Counted from the stretch's first letter, positions 1 to 8,897 are shown. The stretch: DNA of 64,000 nucleotides from Nitrospira sp. (GCA_024998685.1 JACOEH010000013.1:1-64000); one strand, 5' to 3'. The notes: generated from the letters alone by a model not told the origin. Translations and numbers: made by a program.

Positions 1-147
1 CCGCTGTCTATATGGCCGCCTCAATGATCTGGCTCAATTGACGACACGCCCTAGAATAATTTATCCTTCTCACGGGTTGTTCCCCGAATTTAAAGTGTGT
101 TACACAGATGGCAATTACCTAACAGTCAAATATACGACGAGTATGAT

Positions 148-564
148 ATGGCACGTGACGAAAACGAAACCAGCCCGGGCCGTGTATTTTCACTCCTTGA
201 AGCGAATCAGCTCATCCCTCAACTCCATTTGCATCTGTCAACCGTCCGCGAAGGTAAAACCGTCCTCATGCGAACCCGCGAGGAGGTGAGCAAAGCATCG
301 GCCAATGCTTGTTACGGGGGCGGGACACCAGCGGGCGTATCCTACGTGAAAAGCCTCCAGGACATCAGTGCCAACCTGCATGCCATCCATGAGTTGGGAG
401 TCGTTGTAAAAGACGTCGATCTTGGGCTATGCGACTTCCCACACATCCGCGATGGTCGAGTCGTCTACTTGTGCTGGAAACTTGGCGAGGAAGAAATCCG
501 ATGGTGGCACGAAGTCACGTCCGGATACAATGATCGTTGTCCCATTGAAGAAGATCACGCCTAG
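148..564 (+). CDS. DUF2203 family protein
   Basis: The product is about 138 residues. It has the DUF2203 layout: an N-terminal FSLLEANQLIPQL helix and a C-terminal segment with VKDVDLGLCDFPHIRDGR, VYLCWKLGEEEIRWWHE and a final acidic tail. The ATG at 148 is preferred over 97 because family homology begins at the MARDENE segment. The function of the family is unknown. It is followed after 43 bases by a YciI-like gene on the same strand, so the two may be cotranscribed. Confidence 0.8.
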   Translation: MARDENETSPGRVFSLLEANQLIPQLHLHLSTVREGKTVLMRTREEVSKASANACYGGGTPAGVSYVKSLQDISANLHAIHELGVVVKDVDLGLCDFPHIRDGRVVYLCWKLGEEEIRWWHEVTSGYNDRCPIEEDHA

Positions 565-607
565 TATCTCTCAACAGGTATTAAATTCGGAAACAACACC
601 GGACGTC

Positions 608-889
608 ATGAAGTTCGCCATTCTAGGCTACGACGGCCCACAAGGGGAAGCCAAACGGAAAATCCATCGGGCTGCCCACTTAGCGAACCTCGAACCGCTT
701 GATAGGCAAGGACGAGTCGTTCTCGCAGGCCCTCTTACGGATAAAGCTGGTAGTCTACTGGTACTAGAGTTTGAGACACGGGAAGAGGCTGAAGAGTTCA
801 TCCGCCATGATCCCTATACGGTTTACGGCGTCTTTGAACGAGTTGAAATTCATCCGTTTCTGCAGATTTTCCCCAAATCGCCCTCGTAA
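608..889 (+). CDS. YciI-like protein
   Basis: This is a 93-residue protein starting MKFAILGYDGP. It has the ferredoxin-like fold signature of the YciI/YCII family: an N-terminal strand, a central segment GRVVLAGPLTDKAGSLLVLEFETREEAEEFIRHDPY, and a C-terminal VFERVEIHPF strand. Family members are small dimeric proteins; some have hydrolase or dehalogenase-like activity, but most are uncharacterised. The start at 608 is chosen because upstream sequence in this frame overlaps the DUF2203 gene and shows no homology. Substrate unknown. Confidence 0.8.
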   Translation: MKFAILGYDGPQGEAKRKIHRAAHLANLEPLDRQGRVVLAGPLTDKAGSLLVLEFETREEAEEFIRHDPYTVYGVFERVEIHPFLQIFPKSPS

Positions 890-975
890 GCTCCATCACT
901 CACTCCTTAAGGTTGTGCTCCTTTTTTGGGTTTAAAAACATTGTCCAATGTTAAACCGAGCGGTATAGTTTTCTT

Positions 976-2241
976 ATGGATTTTCGACATATATCACGGA
1001 TTGCTTTCGTCGTCGCCTCTCTCGTTATCACGTATCAGCCTGCAAATGCTTCAGAAACCACGGTAGTGACTGAGGGACATTACGTGATGGGAGATAGCGA
1101 CACTCTGGCAATAGCTGAGGAACGAGTCCTCCGGCTGGCTCAACGCAGAGCGGTTGAAGAGGCCGGCGTGTATATCGAGTCCGCATTTCAAGACATAGAG
1201 AAAGCCTCCTCCGGCAAGAATTTCCGATCCAGTTCATTGGCGATTCGTACCATTGCTGCTTCGATAACAAAAACCGAAATCCTGGAATCACGACGTTCCT
1301 TCAAAGATGATCGACCAAGTTTCTATATCCGTATCCGCGCGGTCGTCAATCTCGACAGTCTTCAAGCTGCAGTTCGGCGGTGGCAATCCGAGGAGCGATT
1401 TGCCGAACATTTCCGTCGGCTTCAGAGCGAGAATGCGGAACTCAAGGCGCAACTCCGCGAACTAAAGACCTCTCCTCCTGCTGTGCGAACTCTCACCATT
1501 GAGCCGCTCGGCCATACAAAAGATCGCGAGCAGGTTCGGATATTGGTCGAGAAAGCGATCCTCTCTCACCACCTTCCCCGGAAACTCGATTTGATCTCGC
1601 AGGCAGCTGCTTTGGACCCTCAGTCTGTGGAACCTTTGATCGTACGCGGACAAACTTATTTACGGCTGGCATCCGCTGCCTATTCCAACAAGTCAAGGCC
1701 AAATGAATATTCCGAATATATCGACAATGCCAGAATGGATTTCGATCGAGCCATTCTGCTTGATCCAAAGAACACATGGGCTTTCCTTGGAAGCGGAGAC
1801 GTCAACACATGGTTGCATCGGCCCGTTGAGGCAGCTCACGCATTTGAACAAGCCCTTGAATTGGATCCTTTTTTTGATTTAGCACGCTACCGCCTCATCA
1901 ATTTATATACCGCCGAGGCTCGCAAATTGCTTTCCTTAAAGCAGTGGTCATCCGCCTTGACAGTCTTGCAAAAGTGCTTGCCTCCGGAAACCTCTGACAG
2001 TTGGATTCTCTATCAAAAAGAAGCCTATCTACTCAGAAGCGACATCTACAAGAAGTTGGGCCGGCCTATCCAAGCGATCGATGACCTGAGTGCGATCTTA
2101 CGAGCCGATCCCACTGATAGGCAGACCCTGCTCGCGAGAGCCGCGCTTTACCAGAAAGAGCTGCACGGGCGTGCCGCAAAAGATGACCTTGAACGTGCGT
2201 GCATGCTCGGGGCCACGGCTGCCTGCGAACAACTTCCGTAG
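976..2241 (+). CDS. exported TPR protein
   Basis: This 421-residue protein begins with a cleavable signal peptide (hydrophobic residues about 8-25, cut after ANA). Residues about 27-130 contain SETTVVTEGHYVMGDSDTL and a helix AEERVLRLAQRRAVEEAGVYIES, resembling the LPP20/FlgT-like N-terminal domain of envelope proteins. A short coiled coil (about 140-165) follows, then TPR-like repeats to the end (for example RAILLDPKNTWAFLGSG, AFEQALELDPFFDLARYRL). It is likely a periplasmic scaffold. No enzyme motif is visible. Confidence 0.75.
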   Translation: MDFRHISRIAFVVASLVITYQPANASETTVVTEGHYVMGDSDTLAIAEERVLRLAQRRAVEEAGVYIESAFQDIEKASSGKNFRSSSLAIRTIAASITKTEILESRRSFKDDRPSFYIRIRAVVNLDSLQAAVRRWQSEERFAEHFRRLQSENAELKAQLRELKTSPPAVRTLTIEPLGHTKDREQVRILVEKAILSHHLPRKLDLISQAAALDPQSVEPLIVRGQTYLRLASAAYSNKSRPNEYSEYIDNARMDFDRAILLDPKNTWAFLGSGDVNTWLHRPVEAAHAFEQALELDPFFDLARYRLINLYTAEARKLLSLKQWSSALTVLQKCLPPETSDSWILYQKEAYLLRSDIYKKLGRPIQAIDDLSAILRADPTDRQTLLARAALYQKELHGRAAKDDLERACMLGATAACEQLP

Positions 2242-2342
2242 CGACACTTCTCACCACGCTTCTTTATTGACGGCCCACCGCGTTCCTCGCGCTCATGCCC
2301 ACATTGACCCGCTGTCTCTACGTCATAACCCCATACGGTCAT

Positions 2343-2372
2343 TTGACAATCCAAAAGATCGACACCTATAAT
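2343..2372 (+). promoter_or_regulatory. sigma-70 promoter for forDABGE operon
   Basis: TTGACA (2343-2348) and TATAAT (2367-2372) are both exact consensus hexamers, separated by 18 bases. The predicted transcription start near 2379 leaves a leader of about 225 bases before the first gene. The gap 2242-2602 otherwise contains no gene I can support. The leader may hold regulatory structure, but I do not recognise a riboswitch class. Confidence 0.65.
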
Positions 2373-2602
2373 GCGGAGGGTTTCTAGTCAGACTTTTTGA
2401 CCTGCTTCTCAAGCTCCTATAAATTATACAGATGGGGGCAAAGGGCCTAAACTCTCTACTAAATAGTGGCCCGAAAGTTCTGTGAGATGGGCCTTCTGTG
2501 ATCTTGAACAAGAGTGGAGAAACAGCTTAGAGTGTCTCAGAGATCAAATACGTGGAAAGCCATCATTACTTTCGTCAACTAAAATTTTCCGGAGAGTAGG
2601 TT

Positions 2603-3223
2603 GTGATGAGTGACTATCGTGTGCTTCCAGGCCCAGAACATTTTCTTCCCCCCGCTGCCGCAAGCATGGGAATTCGATTGCCGAATCCAGGAGAAGCTCA
2701 CATCAACGGCGTGATCGTTTCGGAGGAAGCCGCCTATGAAGAAGCTGCTCGTCAATTCTTAATGGCCAAAGTCCCGACAATTTTCCCCGGACCTCTCGTG
2801 CTGTGGGCATGGAATGAGAAAGCAGCAAAAAAGGCCACGGCTATTCGGCACCTTTTTAATACGCTGAAGGAATGTGTTCAGCCTGGCCAAAAACCGATGC
2901 TGATACCCATGCCTGACTATCGTCCCAAGTATCCCAAAATTAACCCTGAAATCGAGATCAACCCGAATCATCCAAATTTGACAATTTGGCACAATAAGAT
3001 CGACTGCTGCGTATTTATCGGCGTCCATTGTCATCAAGCCAATCTATCGCTGAAGATTATTCGTGGAGGGACATCCTGCTATACTATCGCCATGTGCGCG
3101 CAGGCCGGCCACGAAGACGCCATGCTTTCAATCCGTGATACATCCGTCGAAAAAATCATGCGGCTGGCCGATACCATAAAACGATTGAAAGGGACCGTCC
3201 AACCGCGCCAAGCATCAGCTTAG
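2603..3223 (+). CDS. forD: five-subunit 2-oxoacid:ferredoxin oxidoreductase, delta subunit
   Basis: The product is about 206 residues and is the first gene of the five-gene oxidoreductase operon. By gene order (D-A-B-G-E, as in the Hydrogenobacter-type five-subunit enzymes) it is the delta subunit. It lacks iron-sulfur cysteine motifs; the visible landmarks are PTIFPGPLVLWAWNEKA and a central NKIDCCVFIGVHCHQANLSLKIIRGGTSCY. The start may be GTG 2603 or ATG 2606. The complex reversibly links a 2-oxoacid, CoA and ferredoxin to an acyl-CoA and CO2, in the carboxylation direction in the reductive TCA cycle. Whether pyruvate or 2-oxoglutarate is the substrate cannot be read from sequence. Confidence 0.75.
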   Translation: MMSDYRVLPGPEHFLPPAAASMGIRLPNPGEAHINGVIVSEEAAYEEAARQFLMAKVPTIFPGPLVLWAWNEKAAKKATAIRHLFNTLKECVQPGQKPMLIPMPDYRPKYPKINPEIEINPNHPNLTIWHNKIDCCVFIGVHCHQANLSLKIIRGGTSCYTIAMCAQAGHEDAMLSIRDTSVEKIMRLADTIKRLKGTVQPRQASA

Positions 3224-3287
3224 GAGTGGCGTCTCAAATTAATCATTTGAATTGAATCCCGCACCTGTCTGAAAGGAGGCTGGGTCC

Positions 3288-4499
3288 ATGGCAGAGATAA
3301 AATCAGTTATTGGGACACAAAATAAAAAAGGTCAGACCTATACAGATACCTGGAAAATGATGAATGAGGCTCCGCGTACGCCTTCATTCTTCACGGGAAG
3401 CGAAGTCATCAAGGAAGCTCTCCGTCGGGCAAGTTGCGATGTCATGATCGCGTATCCGATCACGCCGCAGAGTGAAGCCGCTGCATTGATCGGCGAATTA
3501 TTTGCTGAAGGCTATATCGGGGACTACTTCCGCGGCGAGAGCGAATTTGCCGTCATGTCGCAATGCGCCGGTTCAGCGTTTGGCGGAGCTCGTGTGTTCA
3601 CGACAACAGCAGGACCGGGGACCATGCGGGCCATGGAGAACTTCCCGATGTGGGCCGGCGCCAGGTTACCGATTCAGATGATCGTCACCTGTCGAGGTAT
3701 CAACTCACCGCTCTCGATTCAGCCGGACACTCTTGAAATCGCCTATCTGCTGAATACCGGCATGTTAGTGTGGCATGCAGAGACTGCTCAAGACTTCTTC
3801 GATTGGATTCTGAAGGGGTATATGGTGTCAGAAGAACCGGATGTGCACCTCCCGCTTGCACTCTGTTGCGATGGATTCTTTGTTACGCACACAAAAGATG
3901 TTGTGAATCTCACCCCTGCTGACATGTGCCTCCCACCATATGACCCTTACCGGTCTCCCGTACCTTGTATGGATATGGAGTGTCCGCCTGTTCGGATGAT
4001 GCGCGATCCATTTGTCATGAAGAGCAACTATATCAGCTACGCAACCCATGCCAGCTGGCAGCAAGAGATTTGGGCTGCTGTCGAACGTTCGCGAAAACAT
4101 TCGATTCATTGGCTGAATGGTCTGATCGATACGGAAAATATGGACGCAGACATCGTGATCGTAGCTTCAGGTACTGCCGTTTCTCAGGGGCGAGAAGCGA
4201 TCCGGCTATTGGAGGACGAGGGCGTGCGTTGCGGGCTCGTGAAAGTGAAGACGCTTCGCCCCTGGCCAGAAGAAGAGATTCGTGAGGCTACGAAGAACGC
4301 GAAGCACATTTTTGTGCCGGAATTCAACGTCACTGGGTGGCTGGCCAAAGAGATCCGGGCCACCGTCCCAAATCACCAGCGCGTTCATGCCGGTCCCCAT
4401 GTTTGTGGAGGCATGACGATGCCACCGGAGATCATCGTATCCGAAATCAAGACGGCCCTTGGGATGAAGACCTTCTCCCTGGCTGGCCGTGGAAGCTGA
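3288..4499 (+). CDS. forA: 2-oxoacid:ferredoxin oxidoreductase, alpha subunit
   Basis: This is a 403-residue protein preceded by a good ribosome-binding site (aaaggagg). It has the POR/KOR alpha pattern: an N-terminal pyrimidine-binding domain with FFTGSEVIKEALRRA and MIAYPITPQSEAA, then FRGESEFAVMSQCAGSAFGGARVFTTTAGPGT, and a C-terminal transketolase-like domain II with DIVIVASGTAVSQGREAI and VKVKTLRPWPEEEI. This subunit builds the thiamine pyrophosphate pocket with the beta subunit. It lies 49 bases upstream of forB in one operon. Confidence 0.9.
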   Translation: MAEIKSVIGTQNKKGQTYTDTWKMMNEAPRTPSFFTGSEVIKEALRRASCDVMIAYPITPQSEAAALIGELFAEGYIGDYFRGESEFAVMSQCAGSAFGGARVFTTTAGPGTMRAMENFPMWAGARLPIQMIVTCRGINSPLSIQPDTLEIAYLLNTGMLVWHAETAQDFFDWILKGYMVSEEPDVHLPLALCCDGFFVTHTKDVVNLTPADMCLPPYDPYRSPVPCMDMECPPVRMMRDPFVMKSNYISYATHASWQQEIWAAVERSRKHSIHWLNGLIDTENMDADIVIVASGTAVSQGREAIRLLEDEGVRCGLVKVKTLRPWPEEEIREATKNAKHIFVPEFNVTGWLAKEIRATVPNHQRVHAGPHVCGGMTMPPEIIVSEIKTALGMKTFSLAGRGS

Positions 4500-4548
4500 G
4501 TTGTATTGACCTGTTTGCCCTAGCTGAACGCTACTGAGGAGGCCATAT

Positions 4549-5460
4549 ATGAGCAAGGAACGTATTCAAATATCCGAAGCCCTGTACGATATCATGCCAT
4601 CGGACTATCAGGATCTCGTGAAAAGTGCGACATATGGCAAGGAAGATCGAGGATGGAAAGACATTGGGACATCAAAGGAACTGATTGAGCAGCATTCACT
4701 CTGCGCTGGCTGCCCCGAGTCGATGGCTTTCCGCTATATATTGGCCTCTCTTCCCAATCCCGAAGACACGGTCATGGTCGGCTCGACCGGCTGTACCAGT
4801 CTGGTGTTTCCAATGGTCGCCGTCCACAACATTCATTCGTTGTTTGGAAACCAAAACGCGATCGCATCGGGTCTTAAACGTGCCCTCAGCGTCAGATTCC
4901 CGGGTCGTGTAAAAGACGTCGTCGTCCTCGCTGGTGATGGGGCGACCGTCGACATCGGTCTGGACATGACCCTTCAGGCTTGGTTCCGGCAGGAAAAATT
5001 CACGACCATTTGTTTCGACAATGAGCTCTATGCCAATACCGGCGGTCAGGAGAGCGGACTCATGCAGAAAGGTTTTGTCGCCAAAATGGCGCCGGTCGGC
5101 AAACTGTTCGACAAGGTGCGGTTGCCCGAGATTGCCCGCGAGTCCGGTTGTCACTATGTTGTGAACTGCACGGTCAGCAAACCGTCGCTGGTCGAAAAAG
5201 TTATCCGCAATGCGGTGCATATTGCTCGTGAAATCGGCCCGACCTACCTCCAGCTCTACACTCCGTGTATTCTCGAAATCGGCAAGAACAGCATGGAAGG
5301 CTTGCAAGAAATGCGTGACTCTGAAAAGCCGACCGAGCGATTTGCCTACAAAGAATACGTCAGCGAACCGGCGAAGCAACTGTTGGCAGAACTGGCCGCC
5401 AAAGACAAAGAACGGAAGGCAGCCGCCAAGCAGTTGGCCGCGCAGGCACAAGCCAATTAG
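4549..5460 (+). CDS. forB: 2-oxoacid:ferredoxin oxidoreductase, beta subunit
   Basis: This 303-residue TPP-binding subunit shows HSLCAGCPE near residue 50 and the diphosphate/Mg-binding motif AGDGATVDIGLDMTLQ, followed about 27 residues later by DNELYANTGGQ. The cysteine-containing CAGCPE and VGSTGCTS segments match the POR/KOR beta family, where cysteines ligate a 4Fe-4S cluster. The C-terminus is an Ala/Lys-rich tail. The start has a clear Shine-Dalgarno sequence (gaggagg) 6 to 8 bases upstream. It is 15 bases from forG, consistent with one transcript. Confidence 0.92.
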   Translation: MSKERIQISEALYDIMPSDYQDLVKSATYGKEDRGWKDIGTSKELIEQHSLCAGCPESMAFRYILASLPNPEDTVMVGSTGCTSLVFPMVAVHNIHSLFGNQNAIASGLKRALSVRFPGRVKDVVVLAGDGATVDIGLDMTLQAWFRQEKFTTICFDNELYANTGGQESGLMQKGFVAKMAPVGKLFDKVRLPEIARESGCHYVVNCTVSKPSLVEKVIRNAVHIAREIGPTYLQLYTPCILEIGKNSMEGLQEMRDSEKPTERFAYKEYVSEPAKQLLAELAAKDKERKAAAKQLAAQAQAN

Positions 5461-5475
5461 ACCGGGAGACCATCC

Positions 5476-6183
5476 ATGATCAAGAAACGACTGAATATCC
5501 GAATGTCAGGTTTAGGTGGACAGGGTGCCGTCACCGCCGCTCACGTCATGGCCATGGCCGCTAATCGGGATGGAAAGTTCTCCATCTCAAACCCCTTTTT
5601 TGGTGCAGAAAAGCGCATGGCACCGGCAGAGAGCTATTGCCGCATCGGCATCGAGCGGATCTATGATCGCGGCGAACTCGTGTTTCCAGATGTGATTGAA
5701 GTATTCCATCCCCAGGTCATCACAATGGGGAAAAGTTATACAATGCCGTTCTACTCCGGGATTAAAGAAGGCGGCGTCGTTATTATCAATTCCGGTCAAC
5801 CTCTGTTGTCGGAAGAAGACATAGAGCGCCTCAAGGATCTGAACGTGGCCACCTTTTATATCGCCGGGACCGAGCTGGCGATCGAGACAGCGGGTACGGA
5901 ATTATCAACCAATATGACCATGATCGGGTCAGTCGCCGGTATTACCAAGTGTGTGTCGATGGAAGCGTTGGACGGCGCATTACAAGAACGCTTCGGAAAG
6001 AAATTCGTCGCATCGGGTGGTACCGCTTCCCTAGATGAAGCGATCAAGAAAAAGTTCGCCAAGAAAGAAATGCTCCTGGCAAAAAACCTGGCGACGGTAA
6101 AACGGGCCTACGAAATCGGCGCAGAATGGGCGGAAAAGAACAAGATCGAGCTGCGTGTCGGCAATCCGGCCGTCGCAGCCTAA
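5476..6183 (+). CDS. forG: 2-oxoacid:ferredoxin oxidoreductase, gamma subunit
   Basis: This 235-residue protein begins with IRMSGLGGQGAVTAAHVMAMAA, the typical POR/KOR gamma-domain start. It continues with FFGAEKRMAPAESYCRIG and a central VVIINSGQPLLSEED segment. The family domain completes the catalytic core and contacts CoA. Its usual length is about 180 to 220 residues, so the 40-residue basic C-terminal helix here (about 185-225) is a modest extension. It is followed by the ferredoxin-like subunit after 18 bases. Confidence 0.9.
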   Translation: MIKKRLNIRMSGLGGQGAVTAAHVMAMAANRDGKFSISNPFFGAEKRMAPAESYCRIGIERIYDRGELVFPDVIEVFHPQVITMGKSYTMPFYSGIKEGGVVIINSGQPLLSEEDIERLKDLNVATFYIAGTELAIETAGTELSTNMTMIGSVAGITKCVSMEALDGALQERFGKKFVASGGTASLDEAIKKKFAKKEMLLAKNLATVKRAYEIGAEWAEKNKIELRVGNPAVAA

Positions 6184-6201
6184 GAGAGGGAATGACGTTG
6201 C

Positions 6202-6480
6202 ATGTATAACGTTGCACAAGTCATCGATGAAAAATGCACCGCCAAGAAGGGCTGCCGGTTGTGTATCATGTATTGCCCGGAGGCCAATTGTCTGGACTTA
6301 AACACGACTAAAATGGTGGCCGAGGTTATTATCGACCGTTGCAAAGGTTGCGAACTCTGTGTGGTCGTCTGCAACGCCGCCAAGCACGAAGCAATCGTGA
6401 TGCAAGCTGTCAGCGCCACAGGCCAGTTGATGTCGAAAAAAGGAGAATCTGCGGCTTTGGGCCAAGCCTACCAAGGCTAA
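6202..6480 (+). CDS. forE: 2-oxoacid:ferredoxin oxidoreductase, epsilon (ferredoxin-like) subunit
   Basis: This is a 92-residue iron-sulfur protein. The second cluster motif is canonical, CKGCELCVVVC. The first is CTAKKGCRLCIMYC, so the two cysteines that usually lie two residues apart are separated further by the insertion AKKG. It should hold two 4Fe-4S clusters and carry electrons between the catalytic core and soluble ferredoxin. It is the last gene of the operon and is followed after 20 bases by a strong intrinsic terminator. Confidence 0.88.
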   Translation: MYNVAQVIDEKCTAKKGCRLCIMYCPEANCLDLNTTKMVAEVIIDRCKGCELCVVVCNAAKHEAIVMQAVSATGQLMSKKGESAALGQAYQG

Positions 6481-6500
6481 CCGAGAGAGGTTCGAGTTGA

Positions 6501-6534
6501 AAACCCCATAGCCTCACCGCTATGGGGTTTTTTA
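6501..6534 (+). terminator. intrinsic terminator of the for operon
   Basis: A perfect 12-bp stem (aaaccccatagc, 6501-6512, with its complement at 6519-6530) closes a 6-base loop and runs into a T-tract (6528-6533). It sits 20 bases after the forE stop codon. Confidence 0.9.
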
Positions 6535-6555
6535 TTGGGCCTCAGTGAGGCACAC

Positions 6556-6825
6556 ATGAAGAACGAAGACAACGTCATTGAGGAGCTGCTCCGAGAAATC
6601 TCCGGTTTGATCGGCGAATATCCTAAGGCTATCGAGCGGCGGGCGGCAGCCATCCAAGCTACGGGTAAAGACCCTGAGCTTGTCGAAAAGCTCGTCAAAG
6701 CAGCGGACACCATGCGCGACAGCGGCAATCTTTACCTCACCTGGGCGAGACATTATGCCGCACTGGCGGAAGGCAACACCGACGCCTCATCCGACGAAGA
6801 CGAAACAGAAGATTTCGACGTCTAA
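6556..6825 (+). CDS. small acidic helical protein
   Basis: This 89-residue protein starts at ATG 6556, seven bases after a gtgagg ribosome-binding site; an earlier in-frame TTG (6535) lies in the terminator and is unlikely. It is predicted all-helical (NVIEELLREISGLIGEYPKAIERRAAAIQ, then LVEKLVKAADTMRDSGNLYLTWARHYAALA) and ends in an acidic tail (DASSDEDETEDFDV). No domain is recognised. It sits alone between the for terminator and tRNA-Asn. Confidence 0.6.
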   Translation: MKNEDNVIEELLREISGLIGEYPKAIERRAAAIQATGKDPELVEKLVKAADTMRDSGNLYLTWARHYAALAEGNTDASSDEDETEDFDV

Positions 6826-6887
6826 AAAATATCCCTATTCCTCGAAGAGTTTTGCTAGAATATCTCCTCTCTTACTGAAGTCTTTGT

Positions 6888-6963
6888 TCCCCGGTAGCTC
6901 AGTTGGTAGAGCAGCCGGCTGTTAACCGGCTGGTCGCAGGTTCGAGTCCTGCCCGGGGAGCCA
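6888..6963 (+). tRNA. tRNA-Asn (GTT)
   Basis: This is a complete 76-base cloverleaf. The acceptor stem tccccgg (6888-6894) pairs with ccgggga (6953-6959), with discriminator G and an encoded CCA end. The D-loop is agctcagttggtagagc. The anticodon stem gccgg/ccggc surrounds loop ctgttaa with anticodon GTT at 6921-6923. The T-arm is ggttcgagtcc. No second tRNA is adjacent. Confidence 0.97.
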
Positions 6964-7207
6964 ATCTTGCCACAACAGAACTACTCCAATAGCTTCGAAT
7001 TAGGTAGAGCCCACTCCTGTCATAGGCATTCTGACCGAAGCCATTTTAGCATCACATGAGGTCTCTTACGCAGAAGCAAAAAACTAGGGCTTTCCCGAGT
7101 TGTCCACCACCCCACTAATTAGTCACAACCACCTACACTATGAGCCTCGACGTCCCTACAAATCCGATTCTGCCGACAACGATCAATCGGAGAAAGAACG
7201 GTGCCAC

Positions 7208-7924
7208 ATGCGTAGACTGTGCTCTGTCGTCGGTTGTTGTTTTCTTATGGTCGCGATGTTTGTCTTCATGTGCTTCAATCACCCCGCCCAGGCAGAGTGG
7301 TATATAGCAGGACAGGCTGGATCCCCCTTTTCAGGATCCTTTGACCAATCAGCTGGAACGTCGGGAAGCATTGAAGGTCTAAGGTTCCCGCAACACCTCG
7401 GCCTTCAGGAATCGCCCCTGTATGGAGGCAAGATCGGCTACTACCTTGACGACCCAGCGTGGCAATGGTTGGGTTTTGAGATGGAGGCATACACGTCGAC
7501 ACCACATATGAAACAACAGGGCATCGCGTTTTTTGAACGGGAGGCTAACCCTCCCACTCCTAGTTTTGTCCAGGAGACCTCCGGCAAGAATGTCCGGGTC
7601 ACCACCTGGTCTCCCATGAGTATCATGTTTCGTTACCGGATAGGTACTTTAGAACCGTATCTTGGAGTTGGACTCGGAATCTATTTTCTCCACATCCATG
7701 ACGCCGCCAATGACACAACGGTATCCAGCAACGCGAACATGGGCCTGATCGGGAAGGGAGGATTGCGATGGAGGATGACGGAGCACCTTGCGCTGTTCGC
7801 GGAATGGAAGTACAACCAATTCGATTTCAATTTTGATAACTTACCCATCGGAAGTCTCTCTGGGGGTGGTCAGGGGCAATACCATACCCACATTGCCGTC
7901 GGCGGCATCGGCTGGCATTTTTAG
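7208..7924 (+). CDS. outer-membrane beta-barrel protein
   Basis: This 238-residue protein starts at ATG 7208, where a signal peptide begins (hydrophobic core VVGCCFLMVAMFVFMCF, cleavage after AQA). The mature part alternates aromatic and polar residues, as in an eight-stranded OmpA/OprF-like or opacity-type barrel: EWYIAGQAG, GGKIGYYLDD, SIMFRYRIGTLEPYLGVGLGIYF, LALFAEWKYNQFDF. It ends in GGIGWHF with C-terminal Phe, a usual signature for insertion by the Bam complex. It is a paralogue of the next gene. Ligand unknown. Confidence 0.75.
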   Translation: MRRLCSVVGCCFLMVAMFVFMCFNHPAQAEWYIAGQAGSPFSGSFDQSAGTSGSIEGLRFPQHLGLQESPLYGGKIGYYLDDPAWQWLGFEMEAYTSTPHMKQQGIAFFEREANPPTPSFVQETSGKNVRVTTWSPMSIMFRYRIGTLEPYLGVGLGIYFLHIHDAANDTTVSSNANMGLIGKGGLRWRMTEHLALFAEWKYNQFDFNFDNLPIGSLSGGGQGQYHTHIAVGGIGWHF

Positions 7925-8087
7925 CCGATTGCGAACCGGCGGTTATCCGGGGCGCTATTCGATCCACGTAGGAGACCAGACTGCCCGACTTAGGCAGCTT
8001 TTTGCTCATTCACATGTGTCAGCATGTGTAACCGACTAGGGTGAGGGACGTTCTCGCCGGTGGAACCGCCTGAGAAAGAAGGGAACC

Positions 8088-8765
8088 ATGATGAGTCGAT
8101 TGCATTCTACCATTGGGTCCTACGCGGTTATGGTTGCGATGTGTGTCCTTGTGCTCTTCAGTCGCCCCGTCCAGGCGGAAGTGTATGTTGCAGGTCAGAT
8201 TGGAGTGCACATGCCTAATGACGCGAGCAGCGTGACGTCGGGTGGACCTGGACCTAATGTCGGCGGGAGTGACCTCGCACTGCAAAACTCCCTGATGTAT
8301 GGAGCGAAACTAGGGTATTACTTTGATCAGGTGAAGTTCGGGAAGTTCAATCTGGGCATAGAAACCGAGATGTTCATTGCAACGCCTCATCTGAAGCAGC
8401 AGGAGGCGACCATAGGAGGCACCACCGGGACGTTGTCAGGGTTTACGAATCGTATCGTGACATGGGCACCGACGGTCGTCTTAGTCCGGTATCAAGCAGG
8501 ATCGTTCGAACCCTATGCCGGACTGGGGCCCGCTTTGTTCTTTTCCAATCTTGCCAGTGGCGGGTATTCCGATACCAACATGCATGTAGGAATGAACACC
8601 CAAGTCGGGATTCGGTATCGCGTGAATCAGAACCTTTCACTGTTCACGGAGTGGAAATACAATCACGCCCATATCGAACATCTCAATCTAGGTGGAAGTC
8701 CACGTTCTCTGAACTTTGACTATGACGTGCACATCGTTGCCGGCGGCATCGGCTGGCATTTTTAA
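8088..8765 (+). CDS. outer-membrane beta-barrel protein (paralogue)
   Basis: This is about 225 residues, with adjacent ATG codons at 8088 and 8091 after an aagaaggga site. It carries a signal peptide ending VQA, then EVYVAGQIGVHMP, YGAKLGYYFD, VLVRYQAGSFEPYAGLGPALFF, LSLFTEWKYNHAHIE and a final GGIGWHF. The order of strands matches the preceding gene, so the pair arose by tandem duplication. The proteins differ mainly in extracellular loops. Likely a small outer-membrane barrel of unknown role. Confidence 0.75.
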   Translation: MMSRLHSTIGSYAVMVAMCVLVLFSRPVQAEVYVAGQIGVHMPNDASSVTSGGPGPNVGGSDLALQNSLMYGAKLGYYFDQVKFGKFNLGIETEMFIATPHLKQQEATIGGTTGTLSGFTNRIVTWAPTVVLVRYQAGSFEPYAGLGPALFFSNLASGGYSDTNMHVGMNTQVGIRYRVNQNLSLFTEWKYNHAHIEHLNLGGSPRSLNFDYDVHIVAGGIGWHF

Positions 8766-8897
8766 GCCAATTGTCAACGGCTCGCTGGACACTCGCATGC
8801 CGGTATTGACCTCGCGGACATTCAAACGCGGTTACTGTTGGCGTTTCCCCGGCGAAAGTGAATAGCTGCCACAGTGGGCGTATCCTGAAGCCTCTTT

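Noticed and set aside
4696..5451. 251-codon minus-strand frame opposite forB
   Set aside because: It is a shadow of the conserved TPP-binding gene with no recognisable domain.
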